From: Sisyra terminalis
Lineage: Eukaryota; Arthropoda; Insecta; Neuroptera; Sisyridae
Length of the DNA stretch: 64,000 nt
Direction: 5' to 3'
Assembly (NCBI GenBank): GCA_958496175.1
Contig: OY292277.1
Span: forward strand, 2,790,001 to 2,854,000
Shown here: one piece after another, positions 32,736-45,930 of the stretch
Position numbering within the stretch: position 1 is the first letter of the stretch
Layout of the letters: the number at the start of each line of letters is the position of its first letter
The notes under the pieces: generated by a model
What the model was told of the DNA's origin: nothing
The model's input: the letters and a program-made list of their open reading frames with translations, nothing else
Databases searched by the model: none
Translations under genes and position numbers: made by a program

Positions 32736-33800
32736 TCGCCGCCACTGCCCATTATCGTTTGTCAATCTTGCCAGTTTCCGTGATAATTTCAATCTAGCTA
32801 TCTTGAAAAACACGAAAAACATTTTTTTTTCCATTTTTCGTCACCAATAAATCGCCGAAGCGTTAAAATTTTGCTACTCATTCAAACGATTCGAATTCGT
32901 TCGAATATGTTAAATATTTCCATTACGATTATGAAAATGTTGTCGCTCGGCCAGCCGAGGGGTTGGGGTTGGGGAGAGGTGCAAAGGCGAGGGCCAAAGA
33001 TGCGACAGAAAAAAAAATAAATCATATTCTGCACATAAAAGATAAATCTCCGAAAGGCTTTATATTACGTAATATTTACAAGAGGTTGAAAACGCAAAGT
33101 AGCTTCGACAACCTTTTTTATTATTATTACGTATATATCTATATGTATATTTGGTACATCCGAACATATACAGAATGTTTTATAAGAAGATGTCTTCACC
33201 TAGTGAAATAAAGACGAAAAATTTGCAATACTTTATGATAAAAAAGATTGAGAGATATCTGAAAAAAAACGACAAAAAATCATGCTAAATTTCATATACT
33301 AAATTGTTGCCATTATCTTATACCTTCCAAAAATTGATTCATAAGTTTGATAGCTTGGCGCCAACTTCAAATAAGTTATAAAATTTTATTACATCTCTTG
33401 GCATTTCAATTCCTGTTTTTCTTCAATTTTGGTTAAAAACTTATAGAAGTTACTTTTTTTTTAAACGACGTTAAGAAAAAAATAATCAGACTGAATTTTT
33501 GATAAAATATGACGTCATTGCTATAGTAAAAAAATTGCTGGCCAATTATGGGCAAGAAAATTCAAGCAAGTGAAAGCTGGTCGATTTGCATAACACTAAA
33601 ATGACTAAAACCACTAGTACACTCTATTTAGTCGATCAAGTCGATCGTATATGTTTTTCGTTTTTGTCGAAAGGGGGAAACGAACCGGACTCGATTGACC
33701 CCGATAATCTCGAATGAGATACGAAATTTACTAGTCACTATCACTTGTATTTTTATTAAGAATATATTTTCCAATTTTAAGGCAAAACAGTATACATATT
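32736..33800. other. Unique A+T-rich stretch
   Basis: No gene. A TGACGTCA palindrome is at 33510-33517. The 82-codon frame at 32963-33211 starts in a G-rich patch and has no recognisable domain. Confidence 0.4.
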
Positions 33801-33804
33801 AATA

Positions 33805-34285
33805 CATAACTAGTAGCTTCCCGTGAAATAATCATCGCTCATTGCTGGCACAATTAACACATTTCACCTGACGCCATCTATGAGAAATTTCTTAGAACTT
33901 GTAGTCAACAAATTAAATATTGAATAAATTACAAAATACACACTAAACAAATTAATTAAAGTTAAATGTTGAATAACTTTTAATGGAGTGATTTAATCGA
34001 AAATTCATAAGTAACCTTTTTTGTAGAGCGTTAAATTTTACGTCAGAATAATTTAACCTTAAAACTCTACATTCATTTGTTTCTGAGAAAAAAAATTAAA
34101 AGTTAAAAGTCAAATAATCCTATGTTATTTAAATGGTAAAAGTAACATGATTCCGGCACAGTTTAATCAAGAAATGAAGAGCTTAATTGTATTGGATAAT
34201 TTTTTTTTTATGTCTTAATCTAAAAATTCAGGGGGCGATCCCTGTAAAAAAATCAATTTGGGTAATAACGGACGCCCTAATCTTC
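33805..34285 (-). repeat. Inverted copy of the 5.4-kb core-word family
   Basis: From TTTCACCTGACGCCATCTAT (about 33861) to GGTAATAACGGACGCCCTAA the sequence is the reverse complement of 5.83-6.19 kb, including ACCTTTTTTGTAGAGCG (34012) and GGGGCGATCCCTGTAAAAAA. The preceding ACTAGTAGCTTCCCGTGAAA (33808) recurs as ACTAGTAGTACCCCGTGAAA near 58320, suggesting an element end. Confidence 0.85.
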
Positions 34286-34960
34286 ATATTATTTTACCAA
34301 AAAAATGAATAAGTCTGCTTTATATTCACTGTTTATTTTTTTTTCATAATGTTCCACCAAATCAAAAAATTTGAAAAAACTACTCAGGGGAGTACTAAAG
34401 ACGTTTTTTAAGAAAATTTGGCGGTGGACATTTCTCAAAAAATTAATTTTATTTTGGTCCTTAAAAATCGACATTCCATCTGAAAATAATTGTAAAAAAT
34501 ATTTTTTTTTTGCCTTTTACTCCTACGAATGAAAATAAAATCGTAGGTTATTAATTTTAAATTTTACTACTACTAAAAAAAAATAAAATCGAATTTTTTT
34601 TCGAAATACTCGAAAACTGCTTGCGATAAAAAACTGAAAAAATTGGCTATTTTTTTTTTGTACTTAGTATAAAAACGATCCCCTGACTTTGAATCGAAAA
34701 AGCTGCGAAAGCACTTTTACCATACACACCAACTTATACCCTTTAGAGGCTAAGTTTTGAACTACTACCTAAAAATTTTTTTGAATTCCCTTGAGATTGG
34801 TGACCCATTTTATTGTGTCAAATTATACCGAGGAAAAAAAAACATGTCCCATTTAGAATCTCCTGTTATACTTTGGCAAGCAAAGAATCAATAATTGGAA
34901 ATTTAATAGGAACCCAATTAATTTTGGATGGTTCCTGAAATCATGGTACAAAAGTAGAAC
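34286..34960. repeat. Diverged copy of the 42.2-kb foldback, plus unassigned DNA
   Basis: About 34600-34720 (CGAAATACTCGAAAACTGC, TTGGCTATTTTTTTTT, AGTATAAAAACGATC) follows 42293-42400. The rest of the stretch is A+T-rich without a recognised feature. Confidence 0.5.
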
Positions 34961-36520
34961 ACCAAAAAACTAATCATCCTGTATAAGAATCATGTTCGCG
35001 ACAACAGGCGTCGTTCCTACACTCCCAACGAATAAAAATGGGTAAGAAAACGACGACGTAAATTGTGAAAAGCGAACAAGAAAATCGGCGGCGCTGTTCA
35101 AACTGAAACGGGATGATGACACAAGGCCGCATAAAAAAAGATGAAGCCATTTGTGTGCATTATTATATTTCGCTATATGTCGATGAGGCAAATCAGCCGA
35201 ACAAAAATTCCCTAGCAAGATTTACATATGATGTAACGTGGGGATGAATTCAATGGGAGAACGGGGATGGAACACGAAACAATCATTTGCAAGGGTGTTC
35301 GAAAAAGTTTTTTTTTTTTTTTTTTTTTTGGGGATCTAAACTTGTTTACATTTTTCCTCTATGTTCGTGAAAAGAATAGCGCAATGAAAATATTTTAAAG
35401 CGATTGATTGCGATTATGTAAAGCAATCGATTGAATGAGTAGCAAAACTTTTTTTTTCTTTTGAATAAATTGTCGCGAAACTTACGCAAACTGCACCTGA
35501 AACAAGCAAGAAAAGTTTTGATTAGTTTCGGGTTGAAAAATTTCCCCAAAAAAATTACTATAACCACAATTGCTATGCACAATTAATCCCCCGGAATATC
35601 TACCTGTTAAATATGCTTCCATGATTATGCATCCAATATATTTACTGAATAATTACGAGTGACCCCTGTGAACAATAGTTTCTTTATCCTATTAACATTT
35701 GCCATTTCAATCAAAATGCGGATGGAAATAATGATGAACGTTTTCATCATCCTAACATTTGTTTGATTTGGCTCAGTGGTAATAATCGGCGGCGTAGTAC
35801 ACCACCCACAACGTGCAATATTACCAAACGCACTCAAGTGCACTTAAAATATGCATTCACCTCTCAGCCAAACAAAGCGGATTTGTAAACGGAACTCAAT
35901 CGTTTATTATTTCGTGTCGTACTTGGTACGCAATCGAATCTACTAACAATGCTCTTTTCATCATACCTGTAGTTAATTTCTCAACGTAAAACGTGAAAGC
36001 TCAGGAAAAAAGCTCTTTACATTTGAAAAATTCGCAGCAAATAATAAAAGCAAAAGCAGAACGGGAAACGAATGCATTTTGGCATTTCTTTTATTCCCGC
36101 CCCATTCTGCATAACAGCTTGCCACCGCCAGGCACTGTTTCACCATATCATTTCTGTTTTCATCTCCGATAATTTTGAATGTTTTTCCCGATCTAATCAA
36201 GTTAAGTGCTGCTGATTAGAGTGAAGCGTATATGCAGAAAAAGCCCTCTCGCCCCCCCCCCCCCCCCCCCACTGTAATGTAATATAGCGGCCGGCCGCGC
36301 GGTTGCGGCCGCCACCGCATCCCGAATGGGAGAGAGGATCAAGAAAAAGAGCTTTTTATCGAAACTTTAAAATGAATGGCGGTCTTGTATTGGCAAAAGA
36401 AAACTTCAATCTTTGGGATTGTTAAGGCAAATGCGGAATTTTTATTAGATTTTTTTTTAACAATTTGGCTTTAAAATTGCAAGGATTTGAAGGAGTTGAT
36501 TGGGGAATATGATTTCGCAG
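34961..36520. other. Unique stretch with a C19 tract and a short G+C-rich spot
   Basis: The block to 36.23 kb has no repeat partner in the window and only short frames (72-82 codons, minus strand) without recognisable domains. A run of 19 C (36252-36270) is followed by a G+C-only patch holding GGCCGGCC (36289-36296) and GCGGCCGC (36305-36312). This is striking in such A+T-rich DNA. Confidence 0.5.
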
Positions 36521-36960
36521 ACCTTCATTAAAGTTTAACGGTTTTAGTTTTTCAAGAATTTAAAGTGGAAAAAAATGTTTATCTGCTTATTTGTTGAAAT
36601 AACAAGAAAAAGAAGATATTTACATCCTTTTTTTCAAGCCAGTGGTAGCAAACCTAAATTATACTTTGGACCACGTATAAAATTATAAAGGGTGTCCTAA
36701 AAAAAGCGCCGGATTTAATTTTAAAGAAAAACACAGTTTTATATCTTAGATTTTCATTAAAATTTAACTGTTTTAGTTTTTCATGGATTTGGATCGGAAA
36801 AAAATGTTTACCTATTTATTTGTTGAAAAAAACAAGAAATAGAAGATATTTACATCCTTTTTTTTCAAGCCAGTGGTAGCAAACCCAAATGTTACTGTGG
36901 ACCGCATATAAAATTATAAAGGGTGTCCGGATTTAATTTTAAAGAAAAACACTGTTATAT
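36521..36960 (+). repeat. Two tandem copies of a 232-bp repeat
   Basis: AGCCAGTGGTAGCAAACC occurs at 36637 and 36869. Both are preceded by AGAAGATATTTACATCC and followed by ATAAAATTATAAAGGGTGTCC. The CAGTGGTAGCAAACC...GGACC start is reminiscent of hAT-like ends, but no partner end was found. Confidence 0.8.
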
Positions 36961-37237
36961 ATTGAATTAAACAGTTTTTTTTATCCCAATATAAAGAAAA
37001 ATAGTCCCGATTAAATGTAAAATTTAATTTCAGGCAAATAGTTGCCACGAAATCTCTGATACTGAGCTATTTTGCTGAAATTTTGAATAACGTTTTCCTC
37101 TTTGAGAAGTTCAATAATTTCAGGTTTGAAAATCGCTGGTTTATGGCTCTTTTAGAATAATCCTTCCATGGGGCTTTTACTATATGAGACTTTCTGGAGT
37201 ATAAATACAATGTGGAAAGAAAAAAGAATTTTAAATC

Positions 37238-38420
37238 AGTCCATAGAAAGATTACTCTAGAAAAACCAAAAACCAGATATTTTCAAATCGTTGGACCATT
37301 GCTTGTTGTAGAAATGATATAATAAAAGTAGAGAAAGTGAATGGTTTAGTAAAGTACTAACTTTATATTAGAGTTATAAATAAATGAGTCATTTAATGCA
37401 CAATGCTAGTAGATAGTGAATCGAAGAAATATAAACAAATTTGGCAGCATGAAAAAATGTGTAAGGCCCTCCACTTGAAACACTTGTTCCTGTCTTACAA
37501 ATATTCATATATGAGGACTTATCCTCTATTTTGTAAAAATTACAAACATCACAAACGTTACATTTTTTGTAATTTTAAACATTTATTCATGGTATTTTTT
37601 TTATTTTTTTCTGGCTAAATACGAAAGCATAGATCAGGGATGACCAAACTGTGGTCCGTATCCACATTTTTTTTGATATTGCTTCCAATAAAAACATATT
37701 TTCACGTCAATTACATCAAATTCGGGGCACAGAAACTCGAATACAAGTTCTATGATTTTTTGCCACAAATTCCTTTACTGTTGTTATTTGCTGTAGTGTT
37801 TATAGTAGTTGCAGTAGTAGTTATTTGTAGTTGGTGCATTTTTTTGACCAAAAACTGTTTTTGTAATGTGTTTTTATAATACTCAAACGTTGTTCATTTG
37901 AATACTATTTCAAATTATTAAGTTGCGGGGTTTGTATGTGATAATTGCCATAAAAAAAAATCACCGTACAACTCGTATTAACAAAATGGCAGCAAATTTA
38001 AATCCGGTGTCCTTGTTGGGACTTAAATACTCTGTAGATTTTGGCCGATATATAATATTTCATTTTTTTTTTTTTGTAAAAGTGTAATGAATTTTGTAGG
38101 CCCGAAAAATAGTCAAGCCGGGCCTATTTTTTTTTTTAGTTCATGGACCCCGAGTTGGTTACCCCTGATCTAAACTTTAGTTTTTAGCATGAAAAATGAA
38201 AAAAAATCAGAGATAAATGTTTAAAATGACATAAATTATAACGTTTGTGATGTTTGTAATTTCGTGAAAATAGAGATAATGTCTCAATAATTTATCGTTA
38301 TTATATATCATGACGATTGATGGAAGTTCGATACAATCCGCCCATAGAAAAATTATTCAAGAAGAGTCACAAATCAGTAATTTTCAAATTGTTCGGCCAT
38401 TGATTGTTCTGGAAAATTTT
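37238..38420. mobile_element. hAT-like inverted repeat inside a larger inverted repeat
   Basis: Terminal repeats CAGGGATGACCAAACTGTGG (37635) and, inverted, CAGGGGTAACCAACTCGGGG (38167) bound 533 bp and match the CAGGGGTGRCCAACC...GTGGTCC form of hAT-type ends. The inverted similarity continues outward on both sides (37509-37634 and 38168-38291) through the ATTACAAACATCACAAACG word, so total arms are about 150 bp. Beyond these, CCATAGAAARATTA lies as a direct repeat at about 37241 and 38342. The interior has no transposase; the frames at 37403-37618, 37640-37879 and 38310-38585 are A+T-rich and unrecognised. Confidence 0.65.
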
Positions 38421-40819
38421 GGTTTGAAAATATTTTTTTTAAGAATTTGCCTTAATTTACTGAAAATAAATGATAACAAATTCAAAGTTCTATCTTTAAT
38501 TGATCTCAGAAAAAAAAAACCGGCTCTCGTACGGGACAACCCCCTTAAATTTTATCCTGATGCATCTCAAAAAATGAAGTTGTAATCCTACGGTATAATT
38601 GGGATGTTTTATCTTTTAAAAATGATTATATACCCTCAAGTATTTCAAATTTTTGTACGATTAAGTCGCTACCTTAAACATATGTATAATCACCAACAAA
38701 AAATCTTCAAGCTTTACATTTGATTTTCTTGGCCTAATTGGACGAAAAAATTTCTTAGACAAACGATTTTTTTTATCAAAATTTTTTCATCAAACAATGC
38801 TTTCCCATTTTTTCTTTTCTAGCCAATTAGCCTCATTTTCTCAGGCAAACATTGACAATTTACTCACGCGTTTCACCTGCAAACTCTATTTATTCTCAAA
38901 AGCAAAACAGGGGTACCAAGTTTTCTTATCAAACATTGTTACGCTTCAGATAAACGTAAACGTATGAACGAAAAGTACAACGTTCAGCGTTTCAATTTCC
39001 TCACATGAAAATATCTTTCAGTCTTACATAATTTCATATTGGTAGCCGAAAATTTGTCAATAAAATCAGAGTCCCAATGAACACTTGCATGAGTGTATTT
39101 GCCAAAGAAATTTTCCTCCCTGACGCTTTCGCGTCAGTCTGCCAATTTATTCACCTGGAAATTTCGTGTCAAGTTCTCATCAGTGATTTGTATTATCTGT
39201 ATAAATCCAAGTTAAACGTATATTCCTCCTGTCGTATAATTTATTCCAAATCCAAATTCATGTCTTCTATTTAAACATCCTTTTTTTTCTCTCCCTCCCT
39301 CCTGAAATCCTTGAAACATTCAAACACTTCAATTATCTCCATATCGACTTAACCAATTAAGCATGAAATCTGTTTCACGAAAGCTTTATGCCCAAAATAA
39401 AATAATCATCGAGTTTCCCGTAAAACGTACCACCGGAGTTGAAAGCGGAGCAAAGCTCTCCGTCAATGGGTGTACAGGGATTATTCGCAATTGAGCAATT
39501 AAAAAGACATTGGATTTCAAACAGGTGGGAGAAGGGGAGAGCACGAGGGTTGTGTCTTAATTTTCTTTCGGGGGAAAATAGATAAAGGGAAATTTAAATC
39601 ACTGAAAACTTGGCAGATGTATTGCGTGATGAATGTGGTGGTTTTTCGGTCAAGCATAAAGCTTTCCACGAAAGCGTTCCACATGCTTAGTGCTTTTCGG
39701 AAAAGTTTCCACTAGTTTTCTTTTGCGGTTGTGCAACTTTCTCGTAGTATCACATTTTACGTGAATTTTTTTTTTAAAGCTTTGAAAGGGCTTAAAACCG
39801 TTTAGACTAAATCTTGGGAAAAGCCTCAATTCCAGTGCAAAACTTTCAGAGCATCTACGACAGAATATCTCTCCTCTGTTATTTACGACAATAATGAAAG
39901 CTTTGTTTAAAACACGGAGAGAGAGCTTTTCATCTAATCCAAGGCAATTGCAATTGTACAAAGCAACTGTAACCGTATTTGGTTAATAAAAGCATCAAGT
40001 CTGACGACTTGAAACTGGAAATTAGTCTTTAACGAATTATCTTGCATTTTCCGGAGATTGATTTCAATTGACCCCATTAAACGTAAAAGGGATCTTAAAG
40101 CTCACAAAAGCCACATTTTTATTGATCAAAAGTTGAAAGATTTTTCTAAAATTGATTTAATATAGTAAAATGTACACATTTAATGTAAAAATGGTTTAAA
40201 AGCTCCACAACAGATGTCTCATTCTATCTTTTTCCTGCTGGCATTTATTTCGGAAGTGATTCGAGATATGTATCAAGTAATTTGTCAGTCATTGAAACAA
40301 CGATGACAAATATCCTTCACTTGATTTGATATGCAAATGATTCACTTTTAGTCGCCACCCCCACCCCCCGTCCCACCCTCACCCTACAAGGTTGTACACG
40401 GTAGAAGTCTGCATTTAATTATGCGTCAGTGAAAACCGGAAAATCGACACGAGCTGACATTAATTGCTTCAAATGTAAATTTGATCCAAATCAATTTGGA
40501 GGCAATAGAAATTAAATATTTTACCGTACGGGGAAGGAAAGGAGGGCACATAAAGTTTGTCTATTGCTTAATGAATAAGACAATTTAAATAGGCTTTGTA
40601 TTGAATATTATTGGTGCTAACGAATCGATTTCCATTGAATTTGTCGTTCGTCTCAATTCGGCGAATATAACAATTTTATTGGACTGGTTTTGGTAGTGGC
40701 AAGCGTGCACTGGGGTACCCTTGTGATGCTATAAATCTTCTTGTTCGAATGTACCATAGCAATTTATTGATGAGTTTAATTAATGAGACAATCATTTGAT
40801 TGGGATACAATAAAATTGG
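38421..40819. other. Unique gene-free stretch
   Basis: No repeat partner is visible in this 2.4-kb block. A C-rich tract (CACCCCCACCCCCCGTCCCA region) is near 40360. The 103-codon frame at 39650-39961 (-) is the longest; it has no recognised domain and no splice signals that I can support. Confidence 0.4.
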
Positions 40820-41965
40820 TTTAATTGAAAAAAATTGGTCACATTTTAAAAGCAGGTGTCAGTCCTTAAAAATTCTATCCCTTATTATTTTTTCCGTTTT
40901 TTTGGCACTATTTATAGTCCCTACGGACCTAATTTTTGTCTCAAATATTAACTGTTAAGTTATAAGAATAATCATTGAGCATTTTTTCAGAAACTTTTGG
41001 CTGTCTTTTTGAATTTTGATCCCTCACCATTGGTATGTCAGGCTTGTCATGAATCTTAAGGCTGTTCCATTGTTATCAGGAAACATTTATTGTTTGGATT
41101 ATAGATATTTGAATTTTTTGGGGAATTTCAACGATAGAATTAGATACTGTACCTCAGAGTTGGATACCATAGGCCTAGATCTTCAAAATTGGTTAAATTG
41201 AAAAAATAGGTCACATTTTAAAAACAGGTGTAAGTCCTTAAAAAATTCATCACAAATTTCGTTTAAAAATTCTATCTTTCATTATTTTTTTCCTTTCTTT
41301 TGGTACAATTTGTAGTCCCAGTAGATTACTACTAATTTTTTGTCTCAAAGATTAATGATCAAAGTTAAGTTATAAGGATAATCATTGAGCTTTTCCAGAA
41401 TCTTTTGGCTGTATTTTTGAATTTTTATCCCCCACCATTGGTATATCAGGTTTGTCATGAATCTTGAAGTTGTTCTATTGTTACCAGGAAGCATTTATTG
41501 TTTGGATTGTAGATTTTTGGATTTTTTGGAGAATTTCAACGATAGAATTAGATGCTGCACCTCAGAGTTGGATACCATAGGCCTAGATCTTCAAAATTGG
41601 TTTAATTAAAAAAATTGGTCACATATTAAAAACAGGTGTCAGTCCTTTAAAAATTCAATCCTTTATTTTTTTTTTCGTTTTTTTTTTTTGGTCCTATCTG
41701 TAGTCCCAGTGAACTACTCCTAATTTTTTTTCTCAAAGATTAACTATTAAGTTATTAGAATAATCATTGAGCATTTTTTCAGAAACTTTTGGCTGTATTT
41801 TTGAATTTTTATCCCTCACCATTGATATGTCAGGCTTGTCATGAATCTTGAGGTTATTTCATTGTTACCAGGAAACATTTATTGTTTTATTGTTTGACTG
41901 GGTTTCTTGGAGAACTCAAGAGTCCTACTCAGAGTTGGATACCATAAGCCTAGATCTTCAAAATA
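40820..41965 (+). repeat. Three tandem units of about 370-410 bp
   Basis: GGTCACATTTTAAAARCAGGTGT starts at about 40837, 41209 and 41617 (third slightly changed). Each unit contains TAACTATTAAGTTATAAGAA-like, TCAGGCTTGTCATGAATCTT, AACATTTATTGTTT and CAGAGTTGGATACCATA words. The 61-codon frame 41016-41201 is not maintained in the other units. Confidence 0.9.
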
Positions 41966-42171
41966 ACTTTATACATAAGGAGATTCTTTTCCACCGACAA
42001 TAATAAGCATTTACCCATTAGCCAATACATTTTTTGTGGTTTTCATTCAGTAGTTCTCTGATTCTTGTTATATGAACTTCTTATGTACTCTGGTATTAGA
42101 CTACGCCTTTTTTACGCCTTCCATAGGTGGAAAAGGTCTTTACGGGTTGTGAAAGTAATGTGGGCAAAGAG

Positions 42172-42437
42172 TATAGTCGGGTTTGTATGGCAAAATTGCC
42201 CACGTGGCTTTTTCAATTCAAACTCAGGGGATTATTTTGATACTTTATTAAATAATATTATCACTAAAAAAATTGAAAAAACAAGCTTTTTTTTGAAGTA
42301 CTCGAAAACCGTTTGAGGTAAATAGTTGAAAATTGGACTACTTTTTTAAATTAAGTATCAAAATATAGCCAATATCCTCTAAGAAAAAATCGAAAAAACC
42401 TCGTGGGGCAGTTTTCCCATAAAAATACGGCTATATC
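42172..42437. repeat. Foldback element, arms about 80 bp
   Basis: The left arm (42172-42246: AAAATTGCCCACGTGGCTTT region) pairs with the right arm (42353-42437: CCTCGTGGGGCAGTTTTCCC region). Between them are TACTCGAAAACCGTTTGAGG and related words shared with 34.6-34.7 kb. The 83-codon frame at 42065-42316 crosses the left arm and is not a gene. Confidence 0.75.
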
Positions 42438-42830
42438 TTTTACTACAATTAATTTTTTTTCGCAATTTCCTTCACCATTGTGTTATTTTATCACCAAGCA
42501 AATTTGGAGTATATCAATAGCTTCTCTTGGTATTTTTGTAGTTGCTTTAATTGCAGTGTTGTCCTCAAAAGTGGTTCTCAATACTTTGTCATTAATCGGG
42601 ATATTGGCATTGTATATTGAGTAAAGCAGTGGACCCAAAAGGTTACCCTGGAGAACGCTCGTCTGAACAGGCTATTAAGTGATAGTTAAAATTTTTTAAT
42701 TTTTATCCAATTAAAGCGATTTTTTTGGTAGGACGAAAGTAGTTTCGAATTATCCTGGATCGTTGAGTCGAATTATCTGGAGTGTTTCCTCCTTATGATG
42801 GAAATCCTTTGAGACATCTAAAGGTTTTCC
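42425..42830 (-). pseudogene. Jockey-type non-LTR retrotransposon reverse transcriptase, decayed fragment
   Basis: On the minus strand, in interrupted frames, one reads LDVSKDFH (palm region equivalent to LDVSxAFD), then RLNDPG, then SVLQGNLLGPLLYSIY followed by NANIPIND, and TTFEDNTAI. The last two correspond to the SVLGPLLYxLYxxDIP block and the catalytic FADDTAI block of jockey-clade reverse transcriptases. The catalytic aspartate pair is changed (EDN). A frameshift follows near 42480, after which KINCSKR matches the KINxxKS block. Several stops and at least one frameshift show it is long dead. The endonuclease and the 3' end are not recognisable; the right-hand end is cut at the foldback at 42437. 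Confidence 0.85.
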
Positions 42831-43059
42831 ATTTTCCATTTTCGTTTTTCTTCGGTTTCAAATTCAATGATTCGGTTTCTAATTCATTGAGGGTGAGGTT
42901 TTTCTTCATGTGAAACTATGTGATTAGATTCAATGCGTTTGGGAATTTTAAAATTTTTTTGTGTCCCTTATAAATTATTTTATTAATTATGGCAAATTTT
43001 TATCGAGAAAATCTACATAGAAAAAAATAAATTCTCTTTTTTATTTTTCTGGACGGAAA

Positions 43060-43505
43060 TCTGGCCATAAGATTGTTCCAAATTGGTCTTTTTAGACAAG
43101 TTATAAGTTTAGTGACTCGATTTTTTTGAAAATATCGCGTCATATTATTGAAAAACCAATTAAACAGGGACAAGTTGACAACCTGCAAGGGGAAGGAAAT
43201 GTGGCCAAAAACCGATCCCATTGAATTGAAGGGATGAAAAAGGTCCTAGATTTAAGTTTTACGTTTCCAATACAATATATAATTCAATATACATGGCAAC
43301 AATGTTTGGATCAGATTTGATGAAAGACAAAATGTTTTCCTCAATAATCCAGCGATTGGAATTTTCCTTGTTTTCGTTAACAAATTGCTTGGAATTAGCT
43401 TGAAATTTTGATAAAAAATTCAGTACAATTCAGTTCTAATTAATCCGAATTTTCCGGGTTAATAAATCGTGATTAATTTCACTGAGGTAACAATTAACAA
43501 TTTTT
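43060..43505 (+). repeat. Copy of 46.80-47.25 kb (duplicated segment)
   Basis: From ATTGGTCTTTTTAGACAAG through CAGGGACAAGTTGACAACCT to GGGTTAATAAATCGTGATTA and CACTGAGGTAACA, this segment parallels 46.80-47.25 kb in the same orientation, about 3.7 kb apart. It includes one coding-like 328-bp unit followed by a unique-looking tail, also duplicated. Confidence 0.85.
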
Positions 43506-45930
43506 CTAAGATTGTGAATGTTCCCCATTCTGTAGGAACCACATTCAGTACGTTAAAAAATCACGATTTTATCGATACTATCGATACTTTTGTATAGATC
43601 AAACTTTGTTGAATATTTGATCTCGATTTGATCGATAAATTATTCCATATATTAAATGTTAATCCATTTTTCTTAAGAAAAAGACAAATTATTTTTAAAG
43701 TAATGTTTCTGAAATTTTAAGAGTGGTAATTTTGTTTTTTTCATTTTATTTCACCAAGGTTTTCTCACCCTTCCGTACCATGCACTTTAATGCGTTCCCC
43801 TCTTCCCCTTCACCGCTCTGAAAGCTTAATTTTGAAAGTTCAATTTACCGTAAAACTTTATTTCAGAAAGTAACCCAATTTGATTACAATTAACATGAAA
43901 ATGTTCGTCATAATTTTCCAGTGAATCAAATGCCTCAATTGAAAATCCATTTACGACTTGATGAACATAAAAACATCCCCTTTGCATCTACCAGCTGTCA
44001 TTTAGGCAAGTTGGACAATTGAAGAGGGAAAATTGACAATTTTTATGCGAATTAAAAAATTTTTACATTTAAAATTTTTGAGGTGAAGCTTTTAGAGAAA
44101 GTTTATGTTCTTCTGGTTTTTGACAGTTTTTTTTGTGTCCTAGTAGGACAATTAAGCTGTAATGTTTTTCTCAAAGCTGTAGAAATTTCAAGAGCTTTAG
44201 TAAAGAAATAATTGCAGATATTTGGGGTGTATTAAAATTAAATGTTATCAACCCCTTGTAAAGTCATATAATTGCATCCGATTATAACTTGGTAAATCTA
44301 TTGAAAATTATATGGGCGGAGTTGTAATCGTAGTTTATAATTGAAAAGCTCAAGTTGTTTTCCTTGGGAAAATTCCATCGACTACTTTTTTTTTTTAATT
44401 TTCTCCATAACAGAGCATTTAATTTTTCTATTACTTACAACGTAAAATCCGAAGATATTACTCGGTGCAATGTAATTATTATTAACGATACTGAAGCTGG
44501 GAAAAAAAAGTACAATTATTTTTCTAAAGCTTTCGCCGGAGCTTTTCTCCAGTCAGTCAATACTATTTGTCCAGTTCGTTTCGTACATGAGATGAGAGAG
44601 TTTTACAATCGTTTCGCTTCGTTCTTAAAACCGAAAAATGTTGACTTTAATGATGTCATATGTGGGGAGAAAGAAGCTTTTGCCAGAGAGCTTTTGCAGA
44701 AATTGTAAATGGGAGGGGAGGTAAAAGCAATAAACGTGTTTTTGTAACGGTTTATCTCTGCAACGAAACAAGTTTCCCAAACAAATAACAATGAAAAATA
44801 AACCAACTTTATATTAAATCAATTAGGTCTTTTTTTTTTGTTATTTGGCAGAGAGATTAAATGCAAAATCAAATTTAAAATTGTTGAGGAAAACATTCCG
44901 TCGTGAAACTTTTATCATTCGCCAACTTTTCTCACCCTACATTTCAATTTCCAGCTGAAAAGCTTTCGAGCCGAGTGCTTATTTGTTAAACTGCAATTCT
45001 TCAACGATAACATTGCAAATATTATGGAAACAATACGTACCTACGTTTTATATGGGCGGAAAAAAAAGCATAATGGGAAAAGAAGCTTGGAAAATTATAC
45101 AAAGCACTTTCCATAACGACAAAACATATCTTAGATAGCATGTACTATATGCGCTTTTGTGTCGACAATTTCTTTTATGTGTGGGAAAGCGGAAAACTTT
45201 TCAAATTTCAACAAATTGCAATAACAATAAACGAATGAATATTTGCACCAATTTGTGAAACGTTTGACGACCAAGCACCAAAAGTGAGCTTTCCCACTTT
45301 CGAGTTTTCAATATTGGAAAATTTCCAAGGCTCGAATGCAATGCAATGCAAGTTTTGTTGGAGAAATAAATTTAAGATTACAATATTAATTCATTTACTA
45401 TTTTGAGTGGGTGTGTAAAGTTTTGGAGTTGGGTTTTGTTTGAAATAATATCCATTAAATAAATAGTGTGTGTGTGGAGACAATTTACCAACTTTACCAC
45501 CCAAATTTATCACCAAAAACTTTACAATTTCATTGAGTACAACACTAAAGTGAGCCGATCCTACGCCAAGTTAATATTTAAACAATCGGCCGGATTATTT
45601 GTTCAGGGTGAAAATGAAAATAGTGACAAATCACTAATTAAACACAAAAGATCAATTCACTCCATTCAATTACATCTTCATTTTGGCCCACCATTTGTTG
45701 AAACACAAAGAAATTAAAAGTTTTGCTGCGAAGGAATAAATTAAATATATCTTCTCAATCTTAATCATTTAACTTTCAAACTAATTTGAGAACTTTAGGG
45801 CGTTTAAATTTCTTGTACTACTTTCAAATGTACAATGAATTTGGTGATTATGAAGAAAAGCAAAATATACTTGTTAAGAAATTATAGGCAGCAATTTAAA
45901 CACTGAAAACCATTGGAATATTGGCGGAAG
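43506..45930. other. Unique gene-free stretch
   Basis: No repeat partner is visible. The plus frame of 117 codons at 44355-44708 is the best open frame of this block; it contains Cys/Phe-rich segments but no domain I recognise. Its start at 44355 is not ATG-based with confidence. Splice signals were not convincing. Confidence 0.4.

Noticed and set aside
36289..36312. Cloning-vector polylinker contamination
   Set aside because: Two 8-bp sites occur, but no other vector sequence flanks them.
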